Shown: positions 23,390-35,704, counted from the stretch's first letter. The stretch: 64,000 nucleotides of DNA from Saccharopolyspora_D taberi (GCF_039534165.1 NZ_BAAAUX010000013.1:96875-160874), one strand, 5' to 3'. Notes: a model not told the origin generated them from the sequence alone. Program-made: numbers and translations.

Positions 23390-23400
23390 GCTAAGGCGGC
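23328..23400 (-). tRNA. tRNA-Thr (CGU anticodon)
   Basis: 73 nt fold as a cloverleaf on the minus strand: acceptor GCCGCCT/AGGCGGC, D-arm GCTC...GAGC, anticodon stem ACGCA/TGCGT with loop CTCGTAA (anticodon CGU), and T-arm GAGGG-TTCGATT-CCCTC. CCA is not encoded. The 3' 43 nt are the att copy of the younger element, and its T-stem differs from the displaced copies, so the present tRNA is probably a chimera of host 5' half and element-borne 3' half. Confidence 0.95.
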
Positions 23401-23534
23401 GTTGCGGCTACGAGTGTAGCGGCCACGGCATGGCCGTCCGCGCGCACCCTCCGGAAGAAACGACGCGTTACTCCGGCATGTGAGCGTCGTTACAGGAGCA
23501 GTGATGGCGATCACTGCGACCGGAGGGATGCTGG

Positions 23535-24866
23535 ATGCGACCACGCCGCCCGTTGCGCCGCCTGGCGGTCTGCGCGACCGTCTCCGCCGCTGTCGCCGGA
23601 CTGGGACTGCCCGCCGCGCTGGCGCAGGAATCGACCCTGCCGACCACGCCGCGGCCGTCGCCGGAGAACCCGGGGCAGCCCCCGGAATCGGTGCCGGCGA
23701 ACCACCCGGGGCCGATCGTCGCCGACGCCGGTACCGGCATCGGGCTGATCCGCATCCTCCCGAAGACCGTTCCCACCGACTCGGTGGTCGAGGACCCCGA
23801 GTTCGAGGAGAAGCTACCCAAGCAGGCCATCGCCGAGATGGGCATGGGGCTGGCGACCGCGCAGGCCAACTCCGACGCCTACCTGGGGCATGAGCGGGCC
23901 ATCGCCGACTCCGATCCGGTCGGGTTCAGCTTCCAGGGCACCACACCTCGGACGCCGCTCGGGCTGAGCCAGACCGCCTCGCCCGACCACGACGCGCCGA
24001 CCGCGGGCGGCCTGCACCCTCCCGCGTCACCGCTGGACGGCGTGGTCAAGCTCGGCGCGATGAACGGCAGCGCGCACGCGCGGTGGGACGACGTGCTCGG
24101 GCCCTGCGTGCAGCCGATCTCCGATGCGAAGACGTCGTTGGGCGGGCTGTCCGTGCTGAACGCGCTGCCCGGGGTGGACGGCGCGCTGCTCGACGCGTCC
24201 AACTCGCTCGAAGCGCACTCGAACGTCGAGCTGGTCGACGTCGCCGGGCAGCAGGGCAAGGCCGTGCGCGCGACCTCGTCGATGCGGCTCGGCGACGTCA
24301 GGCTGTTCTCCGGCACGCCGCAGGAACTCCGCGTCGAGGTCGTCAGCCAGCCCAAGCTGACCGCGACCTCCACCGGCGACCCGGCCACGTCCACTGTGGA
24401 CTACCAGGCGCCGGTGCTGCGGGTCAGCCGCGGCGACGAGGTGCTCGGCGTGCTCGACGCCGCGAAGCCGCAGCTGGACGTGCCGTTCAGCCAGGACCAG
24501 CTCGACCTCGGCGTGCTGCGGATGAGCGTCGGGAAGCTGCGCCAGGACGTGGCGGGCGCGGAAGTCCGCGCCGCGGCCCGGATGTTCGACCTGCACGTGC
24601 TGCCCGCCGACAAGATCGGCATCCAGACCTCGCTGGCGCAGATCTCCTTCGGCGAGCAGATCGCGCGCGCCGGCGCGCCCGCCGGAGGCGTGGTCTGCCG
24701 CGCGGCGGCTCCGCCCGCTCCGGCGGCCGTGGCCGAGGGGCCGAAGGCCCCACCGCTGGCCGTCACCGACGGCGCGTACAGCGCGATCCCGCTGTTCTGG
24801 ACCGGCACCGGGCTGCTGCTGCTCGGCTCGATCCTCGTCGCAGCCGTTCCGCGTCGGCGGTCCTGA
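23535..24866 (+). CDS. Secreted, C-terminally anchored hypothetical protein
   Basis: 443 residues from an ATG with GGAGGG 7 nt upstream. A signal peptide (RRLAVCATVSAAVAGLGLPAALA) precedes a Pro-rich linker, then a long beta-rich extracellular region (about 60-400) with two cysteines. A C-terminal hydrophobic helix (IPLFWTGTGLLLLGSILVAAV) ends in an Arg-rich stop, resembling a membrane anchor without LPxTG. This layout is common in actinobacterial surface proteins; no enzyme signature is visible. An 8-bp inverted repeat AACGACGC/GCGTCGTT (23459-23491) lies upstream. Convergent with holB. Confidence 0.75.
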   Translation: MRPRRPLRRLAVCATVSAAVAGLGLPAALAQESTLPTTPRPSPENPGQPPESVPANHPGPIVADAGTGIGLIRILPKTVPTDSVVEDPEFEEKLPKQAIAEMGMGLATAQANSDAYLGHERAIADSDPVGFSFQGTTPRTPLGLSQTASPDHDAPTAGGLHPPASPLDGVVKLGAMNGSAHARWDDVLGPCVQPISDAKTSLGGLSVLNALPGVDGALLDASNSLEAHSNVELVDVAGQQGKAVRATSSMRLGDVRLFSGTPQELRVEVVSQPKLTATSTGDPATSTVDYQAPVLRVSRGDEVLGVLDAAKPQLDVPFSQDQLDLGVLRMSVGKLRQDVAGAEVRAAARMFDLHVLPADKIGIQTSLAQISFGEQIARAGAPAGGVVCRAAAPPAPAAVAEGPKAPPLAVTDGAYSAIPLFWTGTGLLLLGSILVAAVPRRRS

Positions 24867-24900
24867 GAGACGCCACCGCTTCCCCGGGGACGCCGCCTGC

Positions 24901-26121
24901 TCAGCCGCGGTGCAGCGCGGCGACCATCGCCTCCACGGCGATGATCGGCTTGACGTTCTGGGTCAGCGCGAGCCGGCACTCCAGCACGGCCTCCAGCCGC
25001 CGGAGCGTCGACTCCGACGTCCACTCGGCCGCGGCCTTCGACACCGAGCGTGCGAAGTCCGGGTGGTTGAGCGGAGCTGACGCGCCGGAGCGGGTCACCA
25101 GCACGTCCCGGTAGAAGCCGGCCAGGTCCACCAGGGCGAGGTCCAACGCGTCGCGCTGGGACCTGGTCGCGCGCGACTTCTGCCGCTTCTCCAGCTCGCG
25201 CAGCGCCGCGTTGGCTCCGCGCGTCGCCGACGCCGTGCCCTTGCCGGTGCCGCCCGCGCCCATCGCCGTGCGCAGCTCGTCCTTCTCGGCCTCGTTGCGG
25301 TCCTCGTTGGCCGCGACCGCCTCGGTCTCCGACGACTTCACCAGCCCGCTCGCCGCGGTGAACACGTCCGAGAACCGGCGCAGCCCCAGCGGGATGCTCA
25401 GCACCGCCTCCCGCCGCTCCCGCGCCTCGGCGTCGGAAGCCAGCCGCCGGGCTCGCCCGATGTGCCCGCCGCTGACCGACGCCGCCCACTGCGCCAGCTC
25501 CGCGTCCACGCCGTCCCGCTCGTGCAGGACCTCCGCGATCGATCCCGCCATCGGAGTCTTGAGCTGCACGACCCGGCAGCGGGACCGGATCGTCACCGAC
25601 ACGTCCTCCGGGTGGTCCGACGGCGCGCACAGCAGGAACACCGTCCGGTCCGGCGGCTCCTCCACGGCCTTGAGCAGGGCGTTCGCCGCACCCTCGGTGA
25701 GCCGGTCGGAGTCCTCGATCAGCACCACCCGCCACTGCCCGGTGGTCGGGCGGCGGGCCGCGGCCTGCACCAGCGAACGCATCTCGGCGACCGAGATCGA
25801 CAGCCCTTCCGGCACGACCACGCGCACGTCGGCGTGGGTGCCCGCGAGCACCGTGCGGCACGCCGAGCACTGCCCGCAGCCCACGCCGGAGGTGCATTCC
25901 AGTGCGGCGGCGAACGCCCGCGCGGCGACCGAGCGCCCCGAGCCGGGCGGGCCGGTGAACAGCCAGGCGTGAGTCATCGCGCCCGCGGGCGCGGGTTCGT
26001 CGCGGGCCAGGAGATCCGCCGCGCGCACAGCTGCCTGCAGCGTCCGCACCGCGTCCGGCTGGCCGACCACGTCAGCCCACACTCCGGCGCTCAGCTCCGG
26101 GGTCACGTCCACACCTGGCAC
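24901..26121 (-). CDS. holB: DNA polymerase III delta' subunit
   Basis: 406 residues, clamp-loader delta'. The AAA+ domain has P-loop LFTGPPGSGRSVAARAFA (about 54-71), the zinc module CTSGVGCGQCSACR (about 76-89), VLIEDSDRLTEGAANALLKAVEEPP (about 133-157) and SRCRVVQL. As in other delta' subunits the P-loop departs from GKT (GRS), so it likely does not hydrolyse ATP and acts structurally in opening the beta clamp. It is in conserved order with topA, as in mycobacteria. A GTG start at 26121 is used. Confidence 0.9.
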   Translation of the reverse strand: MPGVDVTPELSAGVWADVVGQPDAVRTLQAAVRAADLLARDEPAPAGAMTHAWLFTGPPGSGRSVAARAFAAALECTSGVGCGQCSACRTVLAGTHADVRVVVPEGLSISVAEMRSLVQAAARRPTTGQWRVVLIEDSDRLTEGAANALLKAVEEPPDRTVFLLCAPSDHPEDVSVTIRSRCRVVQLKTPMAGSIAEVLHERDGVDAELAQWAASVSGGHIGRARRLASDAEARERREAVLSIPLGLRRFSDVFTAASGLVKSSETEAVAANEDRNEAEKDELRTAMGAGGTGKGTASATRGANAALRELEKRQKSRATRSQRDALDLALVDLAGFYRDVLVTRSGASAPLNHPDFARSVSKAAAEWTSESTLRRLEAVLECRLALTQNVKPIIAVEAMVAALHRG

Positions 26122-26145
26122 TGTACGGGGCCGCCCCGACCGCCC

Positions 26146-26529
26146 TCACGGACCGAGGACGCCGAACTCCTCCAGGAGGGCGCGGACGATTCCGATCGCC
26201 AGCGAGCCGAAGATGACCAGCATGATCAGGACTCCGACGATCCTGCCGCCGATGTTCCTGCGCTGGGCGGGCAGGTTCTGCGCCGGAGCCACCGACGCCT
26301 GCTCGGCGTTGCCGTAGGCAGCCGGGACCGACCACTCCGGTTCGGTCGAACGCGACCTGCGCTTCGACCGCACCGCCCGCCGCGCTTCCTCGCTCAGCTC
26401 GGCCGGCGGCACCGGCTCCGCGGGCCGCAGCGGCGGATATGCGGTGGTCAGGCCGCTGAGCACGTCCGGGTACACCGTCGACGCGGGCAGCGGCTGGGTG
26501 CCGTCCCGGCCGGAAAGGGCGTCGCGCAT
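26146..26529 (-). CDS. Single-pass membrane protein between topA and holB
   Basis: 127 residues. A Pro/Ser/Arg-rich, probably disordered cytosolic region (about 1-90) precedes one transmembrane helix (IGGRIVGVLIMLVIFGSLAIGIVRALL) near the C-terminus. It lies 67 bp after topA and 24 bp before holB on the same strand. No family is recognised. Confidence 0.65.
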   Translation of the reverse strand: MRDALSGRDGTQPLPASTVYPDVLSGLTTAYPPLRPAEPVPPAELSEEARRAVRSKRRSRSTEPEWSVPAAYGNAEQASVAPAQNLPAQRRNIGGRIVGVLIMLVIFGSLAIGIVRALLEEFGVLGP

Positions 26530-26596
26530 CGCAGCCTCCCCAGTGTCCGCGGGGTGTCAGCTGAAGTGTCCGCCGGACACCCCGCGAACGCCAGGG

Positions 26597-29395
<2,799 letters not shown>

Positions 29396-29474
29396 GCTTA
29401 CCTGCTCTCTACTCGCGGAGGCGCCCGTTCGTCGTGTTGTCCGAGTTCCAGGTGATACCCGAGGTCCGAGGAAA

Positions 29475-29546
29475 TGCCCAGGGACTCAGGTCCCACCCGA
29501 GTACCTCGGTGATGCCCAAGGTTCCTCAATGGTGCCCAAGGTTCCT
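29475..29546. repeat. Short direct repeats in the topA upstream region
   Basis: TGCCCAAGGTTCCT occurs at 29513-29526 and again at 29533-29546 (20-bp period), with a degenerate copy TGCCCAGGGACT at 29475. They lie 80-150 bp upstream of topA, where supercoiling-dependent control is known in other actinobacteria. The rest of 29396-29697 shows nothing recognisable. Confidence 0.45.
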
Positions 29547-29697
29547 AAGTGTGCACCGTGCACAGCCGATTACGCCGTGCCGGGGACGGACAGCGTCGCA
29601 TACAACACAACGGCACTCGCGCCCGTCGTCTCTGGGAAACGTATCGGCTACCGGCTGTGTTCCGTTGCTTGACCTGGCGTGATGTGCGTCAAACCGG

Positions 29698-30291
29698 TCA
29701 GGACACCAGCGGCCACGTTCGCTCGATCGCACCATCGGGCACTGGGCCGACCAGCTCCGCCAGGCGGGCTATCCGCCGTTTGCCGGTGACCCGCAGCGCC
29801 GGTCCGCCCGCGCGGGCGCCCAGGAACCTGGCGGGCAGCCCGCTGCGCGCCAGCGCCGCGGCGAGCGGTTCGTGCGTCTCGGGGGCGTGCGGGTCGAGGC
29901 CGAGGAGGTAGCCGCCCGGTTCGAGCCTGCCCGCGGTCAGCGCCCAGAGGCGCAGGGTGCAGCCGTCCGGGGCGAAGTCGGCGGGCACGGACTTGACCGC
30001 GCCGCGCAGCCAGCGACCGGCCAGGCCGGTCAGGTCCGAGCGGAAGGCGGTGCGCACCAGCGGCCTGCCCTCGTCCGAGCTGCCCAGCTCGGCCTCGACG
30101 CCGCGGTCGGCGCACGCGCGGACCAGGGATCGGGCCCGCCAGTGCTCGTCGACGACGACCGAGAGCCGCGCCGCGGTACCGCGCCCGAACCCCACCGCCT
30201 GCCCCGGCCCGCACAGCAGCCCCGCGAGATCGGCCACGCGGGGGTGCCGGGCCTCAGCCGAGAAGAAGGACAGCTGGTCCACGGCGCACAA
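29698..30291 (-). CDS. Conserved actinobacterial hypothetical protein upstream of topA
   Basis: 197 residues, soluble, starting MCAVDQLSFFSAEARHPRVADLAGLLCGPGQ and ending in a basic segment (GKRRIARLAELVGPVPDGAIERTWP). I recall similar proteins beside topA in many actinobacteria (the position of Rv3647c in M. tuberculosis). The internal two-part alpha/beta layout loosely recalls LAGLIDADG/WhiA-like domains, but no acidic catalytic motif is seen, so no function is assigned. Confidence 0.7.
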   Translation of the reverse strand: MCAVDQLSFFSAEARHPRVADLAGLLCGPGQAVGFGRGTAARLSVVVDEHWRARSLVRACADRGVEAELGSSDEGRPLVRTAFRSDLTGLAGRWLRGAVKSVPADFAPDGCTLRLWALTAGRLEPGGYLLGLDPHAPETHEPLAAALARSGLPARFLGARAGGPALRVTGKRRIARLAELVGPVPDGAIERTWPLVS

Positions 30292-30353
30292 TCGTAGAAC
30301 TGCCGTTCGAAAATGACCAGCATCTCACGCGAGTTCACCCTCCGGAATGAAAG

Positions 30354-30388
30354 AGCGGGGGTGCCCGGACGTTCCGGACACCCCCGCT
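30354..30388 (-). terminator. Terminator of hppA
   Basis: AGCGGGGGTG (30354-30363) pairs with CACCCCCGCT (30379-30388), extended inward by CCGGA/TCCGG; a T-rich stretch (TCTTTCATT) follows on the minus strand. It starts 9 bp after the hppA stop. Confidence 0.75.
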
Positions 30389-30397
30389 ACCGCGAGA

Positions 30398-32773
30398 TCA
30401 GGCGGTGGCTATTTTGCCCTCCTCGTCGTTGGCCGGGGTGTCGGTGATCGCGGTGCTGCGCCGCTTCGACACCACGACCGCGGCGATGATCACCGCGGTG
30501 GCGACCCCGGCGATCGCGAAGCGGACCGCCGGGGAGGCGGCCTCCCCGACCGCGAAGGTCACCACGGCGGGCGCGATCAGCACCGACACCAGGTTCATGA
30601 CCTTCAGCAGCGGGTTGATCGCCGGACCGGCGGTGTCCTTGAACGGGTCGCCGACGGTGTCGCCGATGACCGTGGCCGCGTGCGCCTCGGACCCCTTGCC
30701 GCCGTGGTGGCCGTCCTCGACCAGCTTCTTCGAGTTGTCCCAGGCACCGCCCGAGTTGGCCAGGAAGATCGCCATCAGCGTGCCGGTGGCGATGGCGCCC
30801 GCCAGGTAGCCGGCCAGCGGGCCGACGCCGAGGCCGAACCCGACCGCGACCGGCGCCAGCACCGCCAGCAGACCCGGCGTGGCCAGCTCCCGCAGCGAGT
30901 CGCGGGTGCAGATGTCGACGACCTTGCCGTACTCGGGGCGCTCCGAACCGTCCATGATCCCGGGCTTGTCCCTGAACTGGCGCCGGACCTCGTAGACCAC
31001 GGCACCGGCCGCGCGGGACACCGCGTTGATGGCCAGGCCGGAGAAGAAGAACACCACGGCCGCGCCGATGGCCACGCCCACCAGGACGTTCGGCGCGAAC
31101 ACGATGAACTCCATCTCGGCCAGCGCACCGCCCGCGCTGGCCAGCGCCTGGGTGATGGCGTCCCGGTAGGACCCGAACAGCGCGGTAGCCGCCAGCACCG
31201 CGGTCGCGATCGCGATGCCCTTGGTGATCGCCTTCGTGGTGTTGCCGACCGCGTCGAGCTCGGTGAGGATCTGCGCGCCCTCGCCCTCGACGTCACCGGA
31301 CATCTCGGCGATGCCCTGCGCGTTGTCGCTGACCGGGCCGAAGGTGTCCATCGCGACGATGACGCCGACGGTGGTCAGCAGGCCGCAGCCGGCGAGCGCG
31401 ATCGCGAACAGCGCCACCGCGAGCGAACCGGACAGCAGGAACGCGCCGAACACGGCCGCGCCGATCACCAGCGCGGTGTAGACGGCGGACTCGAAGCCCA
31501 CCGACATGCCGCTGAGGATCACGGTGGCCGCACCGGTCAGCGACGACTTGCCGACGTCGCGCACCGGCCGGTGCTCGGTGGCGGTGAAGTAGCCGGTGAG
31601 CTTGAGGATGACCGCGGCCAGCGCGATGCCGATGATCACCGCGACCAGCGCGATGACCGCCGGGTTGCCCTGGGTCGCCGCGATCTCCGGCGACACGCCG
31701 GTCAGCCCGGCGAACGAGCTGGGCAGGTAGAGCAGCGCCGCGCCCGCGCAGAGCACGGCCGAGATCCCCGCCGAGACGAAGAACGAGCGGTTGATCGCGG
31801 TGAGCGCGCTCTCCCCGGCCCGCGCCTTGGTGATGTAGACGCCGATCACGGCGGTCACCACCCCGATCGCGGGCACGATCAGCGGGAACAGCAGGCCCTG
31901 GAGGCCGAACGCCGCGGTGCCCAGGATCAGCGAGGCGACGAGCGTGACGGCGTAGGACTCGAACAGGTCGGCCGCCATGCCCGCGCAGTCACCGACGTTG
32001 TCGCCGACGTTGTCGGCGATCGTGGCGGCGTTGCGCGGGTCGTCCTCCGGAATGTTCTGCTCGACCTTGCCGACCAGGTCGGCGCCGACGTCGGCGGCCT
32101 TGGTGAAGATGCCGCCGCCGACCCGCATGAACATCGCCAGCAGGGCGGCCCCGAAGCCGAAGCCCTCCAGCACGCGCGGAGCGCCGCCCGCGTACACCAG
32201 CACCACCAGCGCGGCGCCGAACAGGCCGAGGCCGACCGTGGTCATGCCGACCACGCCGCCGGTGCGGAAGGCGACGCGCATCGCCTTCTCCCGGCCCTCG
32301 CCCTTCTCCCTGGCGGCAGCCGCGACGCGGACGTTGGCCCGGGTCGACAGCCACATGCCGAGGTAGCCGATCACCGCGGAGAACGCGGCGCCGAACAGGA
32401 AGAAGATCGACCGGCCGATGCGCTCGGCGGTGGTCTCCGCGGGCAGCGCGAACAGCACGAGGAACACCACGACCGCGAAGACCGCCAGCGTCCGGAACTG
32501 GCGGCTGAGGTAGGCCGACGCGCCCTCCTGAACGGCCTTGGCGATGTCCTGCATCTTCGTGGTGCCCTGACCGGCGGCGAGGACTTCCTTGATCAGTACG
32601 TAGCCGAAGGCCAGCGCGGCCAGGGCGATCACCATCACCACGCCGACCACGGCGATGTCGGCGCCCCCGAGTTCGATGCCCGCGGCGTGCTGGGCGAGGT
32701 CCATCCGGTGCGGCGAGCTCGGTGGTGCAGTGCCCTGGGCCCAGCCTTGCTGGACCGGGGTGAGCAGGGACAT
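30398..32773 (-). CDS. hppA: Proton-pumping membrane pyrophosphatase
   Basis: 791 residues from the ATG at 32773 (AGGAGG upstream), an integral membrane H+-PPase with about 16 hydrophobic helices. It couples PPi hydrolysis to proton export. Substrate and metal motifs are intact: DVGADLVGKVEQNIPEDDPR, DNVGDNVGDCAGMAADLFES and GDTVGDPFKDTAGPAINPLL. The Lys in GNTTKAITKG marks the K+-independent subfamily, where K+-dependent enzymes have Ala. A single gene with its own terminator. It is inserted among genes that are otherwise in mycobacterial order. Confidence 0.97.
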   Translation of the reverse strand: MSLLTPVQQGWAQGTAPPSSPHRMDLAQHAAGIELGGADIAVVGVVMVIALAALAFGYVLIKEVLAAGQGTTKMQDIAKAVQEGASAYLSRQFRTLAVFAVVVFLVLFALPAETTAERIGRSIFFLFGAAFSAVIGYLGMWLSTRANVRVAAAAREKGEGREKAMRVAFRTGGVVGMTTVGLGLFGAALVVLVYAGGAPRVLEGFGFGAALLAMFMRVGGGIFTKAADVGADLVGKVEQNIPEDDPRNAATIADNVGDNVGDCAGMAADLFESYAVTLVASLILGTAAFGLQGLLFPLIVPAIGVVTAVIGVYITKARAGESALTAINRSFFVSAGISAVLCAGAALLYLPSSFAGLTGVSPEIAATQGNPAVIALVAVIIGIALAAVILKLTGYFTATEHRPVRDVGKSSLTGAATVILSGMSVGFESAVYTALVIGAAVFGAFLLSGSLAVALFAIALAGCGLLTTVGVIVAMDTFGPVSDNAQGIAEMSGDVEGEGAQILTELDAVGNTTKAITKGIAIATAVLAATALFGSYRDAITQALASAGGALAEMEFIVFAPNVLVGVAIGAAVVFFFSGLAINAVSRAAGAVVYEVRRQFRDKPGIMDGSERPEYGKVVDICTRDSLRELATPGLLAVLAPVAVGFGLGVGPLAGYLAGAIATGTLMAIFLANSGGAWDNSKKLVEDGHHGGKGSEAHAATVIGDTVGDPFKDTAGPAINPLLKVMNLVSVLIAPAVVTFAVGEAASPAVRFAIAGVATAVIIAAVVVSKRRSTAITDTPANDEEGKIATA

Positions 32774-33213
32774 CCGTCCTCCTGGTTTGTGCTCGGTTCT
32801 GCGCCGGTGATCGCGCCGACCCACGGTCGGCTCCCCGACGCGCGTTAGGCGGCCTCGCCCCGCTCGGCCTGGCGGTCGAAACGTGACGACGTCGTGGCCG
32901 GGAAGTCTATTCAGACCACGAGTGGCTTACCTCACGGTGTGATATGAGACTCGCATCGACGTGCGGATTTGTTATCGAGAATCGATTCAGAAAGGTACTT
33001 GATCACCCGTTCAGGGAGATCTCGATTTGGCCCAAACGGGGGACATGAGGTAGTGGGCGATTTTGACCGGCTTCCAGCCCTGCGCGCAAAGATCACCCGA
33101 TCGCCGGACGCCGGTCCGGTGAACCGTTCCGCAGGACGGACGATCGGGCGCGAAACGATGTTTCGCTCACCCGGCCGGGGTTCGGGTTCCGCGGCCTGTG
33201 CAAGGCTCGAAGG
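32774..33213. other. Divergent intergenic region hppA / helicase
   Basis: 440 bp between two divergent starts. I see no ORF or known riboswitch. It contains AT-richer segments near 32940-33010 that could hold promoters, and the palindrome listed separately. Confidence 0.5.
33150..33166. promoter_or_regulatory. Palindrome upstream of the repair helicase
   Basis: GCGAAAC (33150-33156) is perfectly mirrored by GTTTCGC (33160-33166) around GAT, 47 bp before the helicase start. It resembles but does not match the actinobacterial SOS box, so a different damage-responsive factor or chance is possible. Confidence 0.4.
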
Positions 33214-35580
33214 GTGAACGCGGAGCGTGAGGACCGGGGTCGGCACTTGCTCGAACGCGTGCTGGCCGGGATTCCGGTGGGCGAGTCACCGCTGCGCCAC
33301 GTCGCCCACCTGCCCGAACGCCCGGCGCGGCACGCGGACTGGCCCGCGTGGGCCGCGCCCGAGGCGGTCGAGGCGCTTCGCGCGCGCGGCGCGGAGCGGC
33401 CGTGGGCGCACCAGGCCGAGGGCGCCGACGCGGTGCGGTCCGGGGAGAACGTCGTGGTCGCGACGGGCACCGCGTCCGGGAAGTCGATGGTCTACCAGCT
33501 GCCGGTGCTGTCGCGGCTGCTCCAGGACGGGCGGGCGACCGCGCTGTACCTGTCGCCGACCAAGGCGCTGGGCGCCGACCAGCTCCGCGCGATCGACGAG
33601 CTGGAGCTCGACGGGGTCCGCGCGGCTAGCTACGACGGCGACACCCCGCAGGTCGAGCGGGACTGGGTCCGCAACCACGGCCGGTGGGTGTTCACCAACC
33701 CGGACATGCTGCACATCGGGATCCTGCCCAACCACAGCCGGTGGGCGCGGTTCTTCCGGAGCCTGCACTACGTGGTGATCGACGAGTGCCACACCTACCG
33801 CGGCGTCTTCGGCTCGCACGTCGCGCTGCTGCTGCGCCGGCTCCGGCGGGTCGCCCGGCACTACGGCGCCGATCCGGTGTTCGTGCTCGCCTCCGCGACC
33901 GTGGCCGACCCCGGCGACCTGGGCGAACGGCTCGTCGGGACCCCGTGCCGCGCGATCATCGACGACGGTTCGCCGCGCGGCGCCCGCACGGTCGCGCTGT
34001 GGGAACCGCCGCTGCTGGAGGACGTGGTCGGCGAGAACGGCGCGCCGGTCCGGCGGTCGGCGGGAGCCGAGACGGCCCGGATCATGACCGAGCTGGTGAT
34101 CGAGGACGCGCGCACGCTGGCGTTCGTCCGGTCCCGCCGCGGGGTGGAGCTCGCCGCGCTGTCGGCCCAGCGCTCGCTGTCCGAAGTGGACTCCAGCCTG
34201 CCCGGGAAGGTCAAGGCGTACCGGGGCGGCTACCTGCCCGAAGACCGCCGGGCGCTGGAACGGGCGCTGCTCGTGGGCGACCTGCGCGCGGTCGCGACGA
34301 CCAACGCGCTGGAGCTGGGGGTGGACATCGCGGGCCTCGACGCGGTGGTCGTGGCGGGTTACCCGGGGACGCTGGCCTCGTTCTGGCAGCAGGCCGGGCG
34401 CGCCGGGCGGGACGGCGAAGGCGCGCTGGTGGTCTTCGTCGCGCGCGACGATCCGCTGGACACCTACCTGGTGCACCACCCGCCCGCGGTGCTGGAACGC
34501 CCGGTCGAAGCGACTGTGCTGGACCCGGCGAACCCGTACGTGCTCGAACCGCACCTGGCCTGCGCCGCGGCGGAACTGCCGTTGAAGGAGGAGTCCTTCG
34601 ACGCCTTCGGCGGAACCGCCGCCGAGACCGCGGTCAAGGCGCTGACCTCGGAAGGCGTGCTGCGCAAACGCCCGCACGGCTGGTACTGGACGGCGCGCGA
34701 ACGTCCACACAGGAGTGTGGAGCTGCGGGGCTCCGGAGGCGCCCAGATCGCCGTCGTGGAGGGCGATTCCGGGCGGATGCTGGGAACGGTCGACCCGGAC
34801 TCGGCGTGTGCCACGGTGCACCCGGGCGCGGTCTACCTGCACCAGGGGCAGTCGTTCGTGGTGGACGAGCTGGACCTGGACACGGGACTCGCGCTGGTGC
34901 ACGCCGAAAGTCCGGACTGGACGACTTCGGCCCGCGAAGCCATCGACATCTCGGTGCTGCGGACGGTCGAGCGCCGGGAAGCGGGCCCGCACGTGTCGGT
35001 GTGCCTGGGCGATGTGGAGGTGATGTCGCAGGTCGTCGGCTACCTGCGCACGCTGCCCTCGGGCCGGGTGCTGGACCAGGTTCCGCTGGACCTCCCCGCG
35101 CACAAGCTGGTGACCAGAGCGGTCTGGTACACGATCGGCGAGGAGCTGCTCAGTGGCAGCGCACCGGGGGGCGCCGGGCTGGAACCGGCGCGCATCCCCG
35201 GTGCGCTGCATGCCGCCGAGCACGCGGCGATCGGCCTGCTACCGCTGTTCGCGACCTGTGATCGATGGGACATCGGCGGTGTCTCCACCGCCATGCACGC
35301 CGATACCGGGGAGGCGACGGTTTTCGTGCACGACGGTCATCCGGGAGGGGCCGGATTCGCCGACCGCGGCTTTGCCGCGTTGTTCCCATGGCTGGCCGCG
35401 ACGCGGGAGGCGATCGCTTCCTGCGAGTGCCCGGCCGGGTGCCCGTCCTGCGTCCAGTCGCCGAAGTGCGGGAACGGCAACGAACCGCTGGACAAGGCGG
35501 GGGCGGTGGCAGTTCTCGACGCGGTGTCGACCGCAGGGCGGCAAGCCGGCGGATCGGCTGGGCTGCACGACCGGCGGTAG
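33214..35580 (+). CDS. sftH: SftH/MrfA-type superfamily II DNA helicase
   Basis: 788 residues from a GTG. Two RecA-like domains show motif I ATGTASGKS (about 88-96), Ia YLSPTKAL, motif II DECH (Hrq1/MrfA-type DEXH, near 190), motif III ASAT, and motif VI QQAGRAGRDG (near 393). The DUF1998-like C-terminal region carries the four-Cys zinc site CECPAGCPSCVQSPKC (about 738-753). This architecture defines the Hrq1/MrfA/SftH group: 3'-5' helicases repairing mitomycin-type damage. It is transcribed divergently from the topA side, in the position of Rv3649. Confidence 0.9.
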   Translation: MNAEREDRGRHLLERVLAGIPVGESPLRHVAHLPERPARHADWPAWAAPEAVEALRARGAERPWAHQAEGADAVRSGENVVVATGTASGKSMVYQLPVLSRLLQDGRATALYLSPTKALGADQLRAIDELELDGVRAASYDGDTPQVERDWVRNHGRWVFTNPDMLHIGILPNHSRWARFFRSLHYVVIDECHTYRGVFGSHVALLLRRLRRVARHYGADPVFVLASATVADPGDLGERLVGTPCRAIIDDGSPRGARTVALWEPPLLEDVVGENGAPVRRSAGAETARIMTELVIEDARTLAFVRSRRGVELAALSAQRSLSEVDSSLPGKVKAYRGGYLPEDRRALERALLVGDLRAVATTNALELGVDIAGLDAVVVAGYPGTLASFWQQAGRAGRDGEGALVVFVARDDPLDTYLVHHPPAVLERPVEATVLDPANPYVLEPHLACAAAELPLKEESFDAFGGTAAETAVKALTSEGVLRKRPHGWYWTARERPHRSVELRGSGGAQIAVVEGDSGRMLGTVDPDSACATVHPGAVYLHQGQSFVVDELDLDTGLALVHAESPDWTTSAREAIDISVLRTVERREAGPHVSVCLGDVEVMSQVVGYLRTLPSGRVLDQVPLDLPAHKLVTRAVWYTIGEELLSGSAPGGAGLEPARIPGALHAAEHAAIGLLPLFATCDRWDIGGVSTAMHADTGEATVFVHDGHPGGAGFADRGFAALFPWLAATREAIASCECPAGCPSCVQSPKCGNGNEPLDKAGAVAVLDAVSTAGRQAGGSAGLHDRR

Positions 35581-35704
35581 CGGGACCGGGCGGAAAGCGC
35601 GCTCGTGTGGGAAGCGCGCGCCGCCCGTACCGCCGGTCGCGACATCGGAGAGCCCTGGGCGCGGTGCCGATCCGCGCGACTCGTTCACGGTCGACCTGCC
35701 GCCA

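Noticed and set aside
30347..32848. 833-codon plus-strand frame opposite hppA
   Set aside because: His/Asp/Arg-rich antisense shadow of a membrane protein gene.
32774..33213. Riboswitch upstream of hppA or the helicase
   Set aside because: No recognisable aptamer consensus; only short palindromes.
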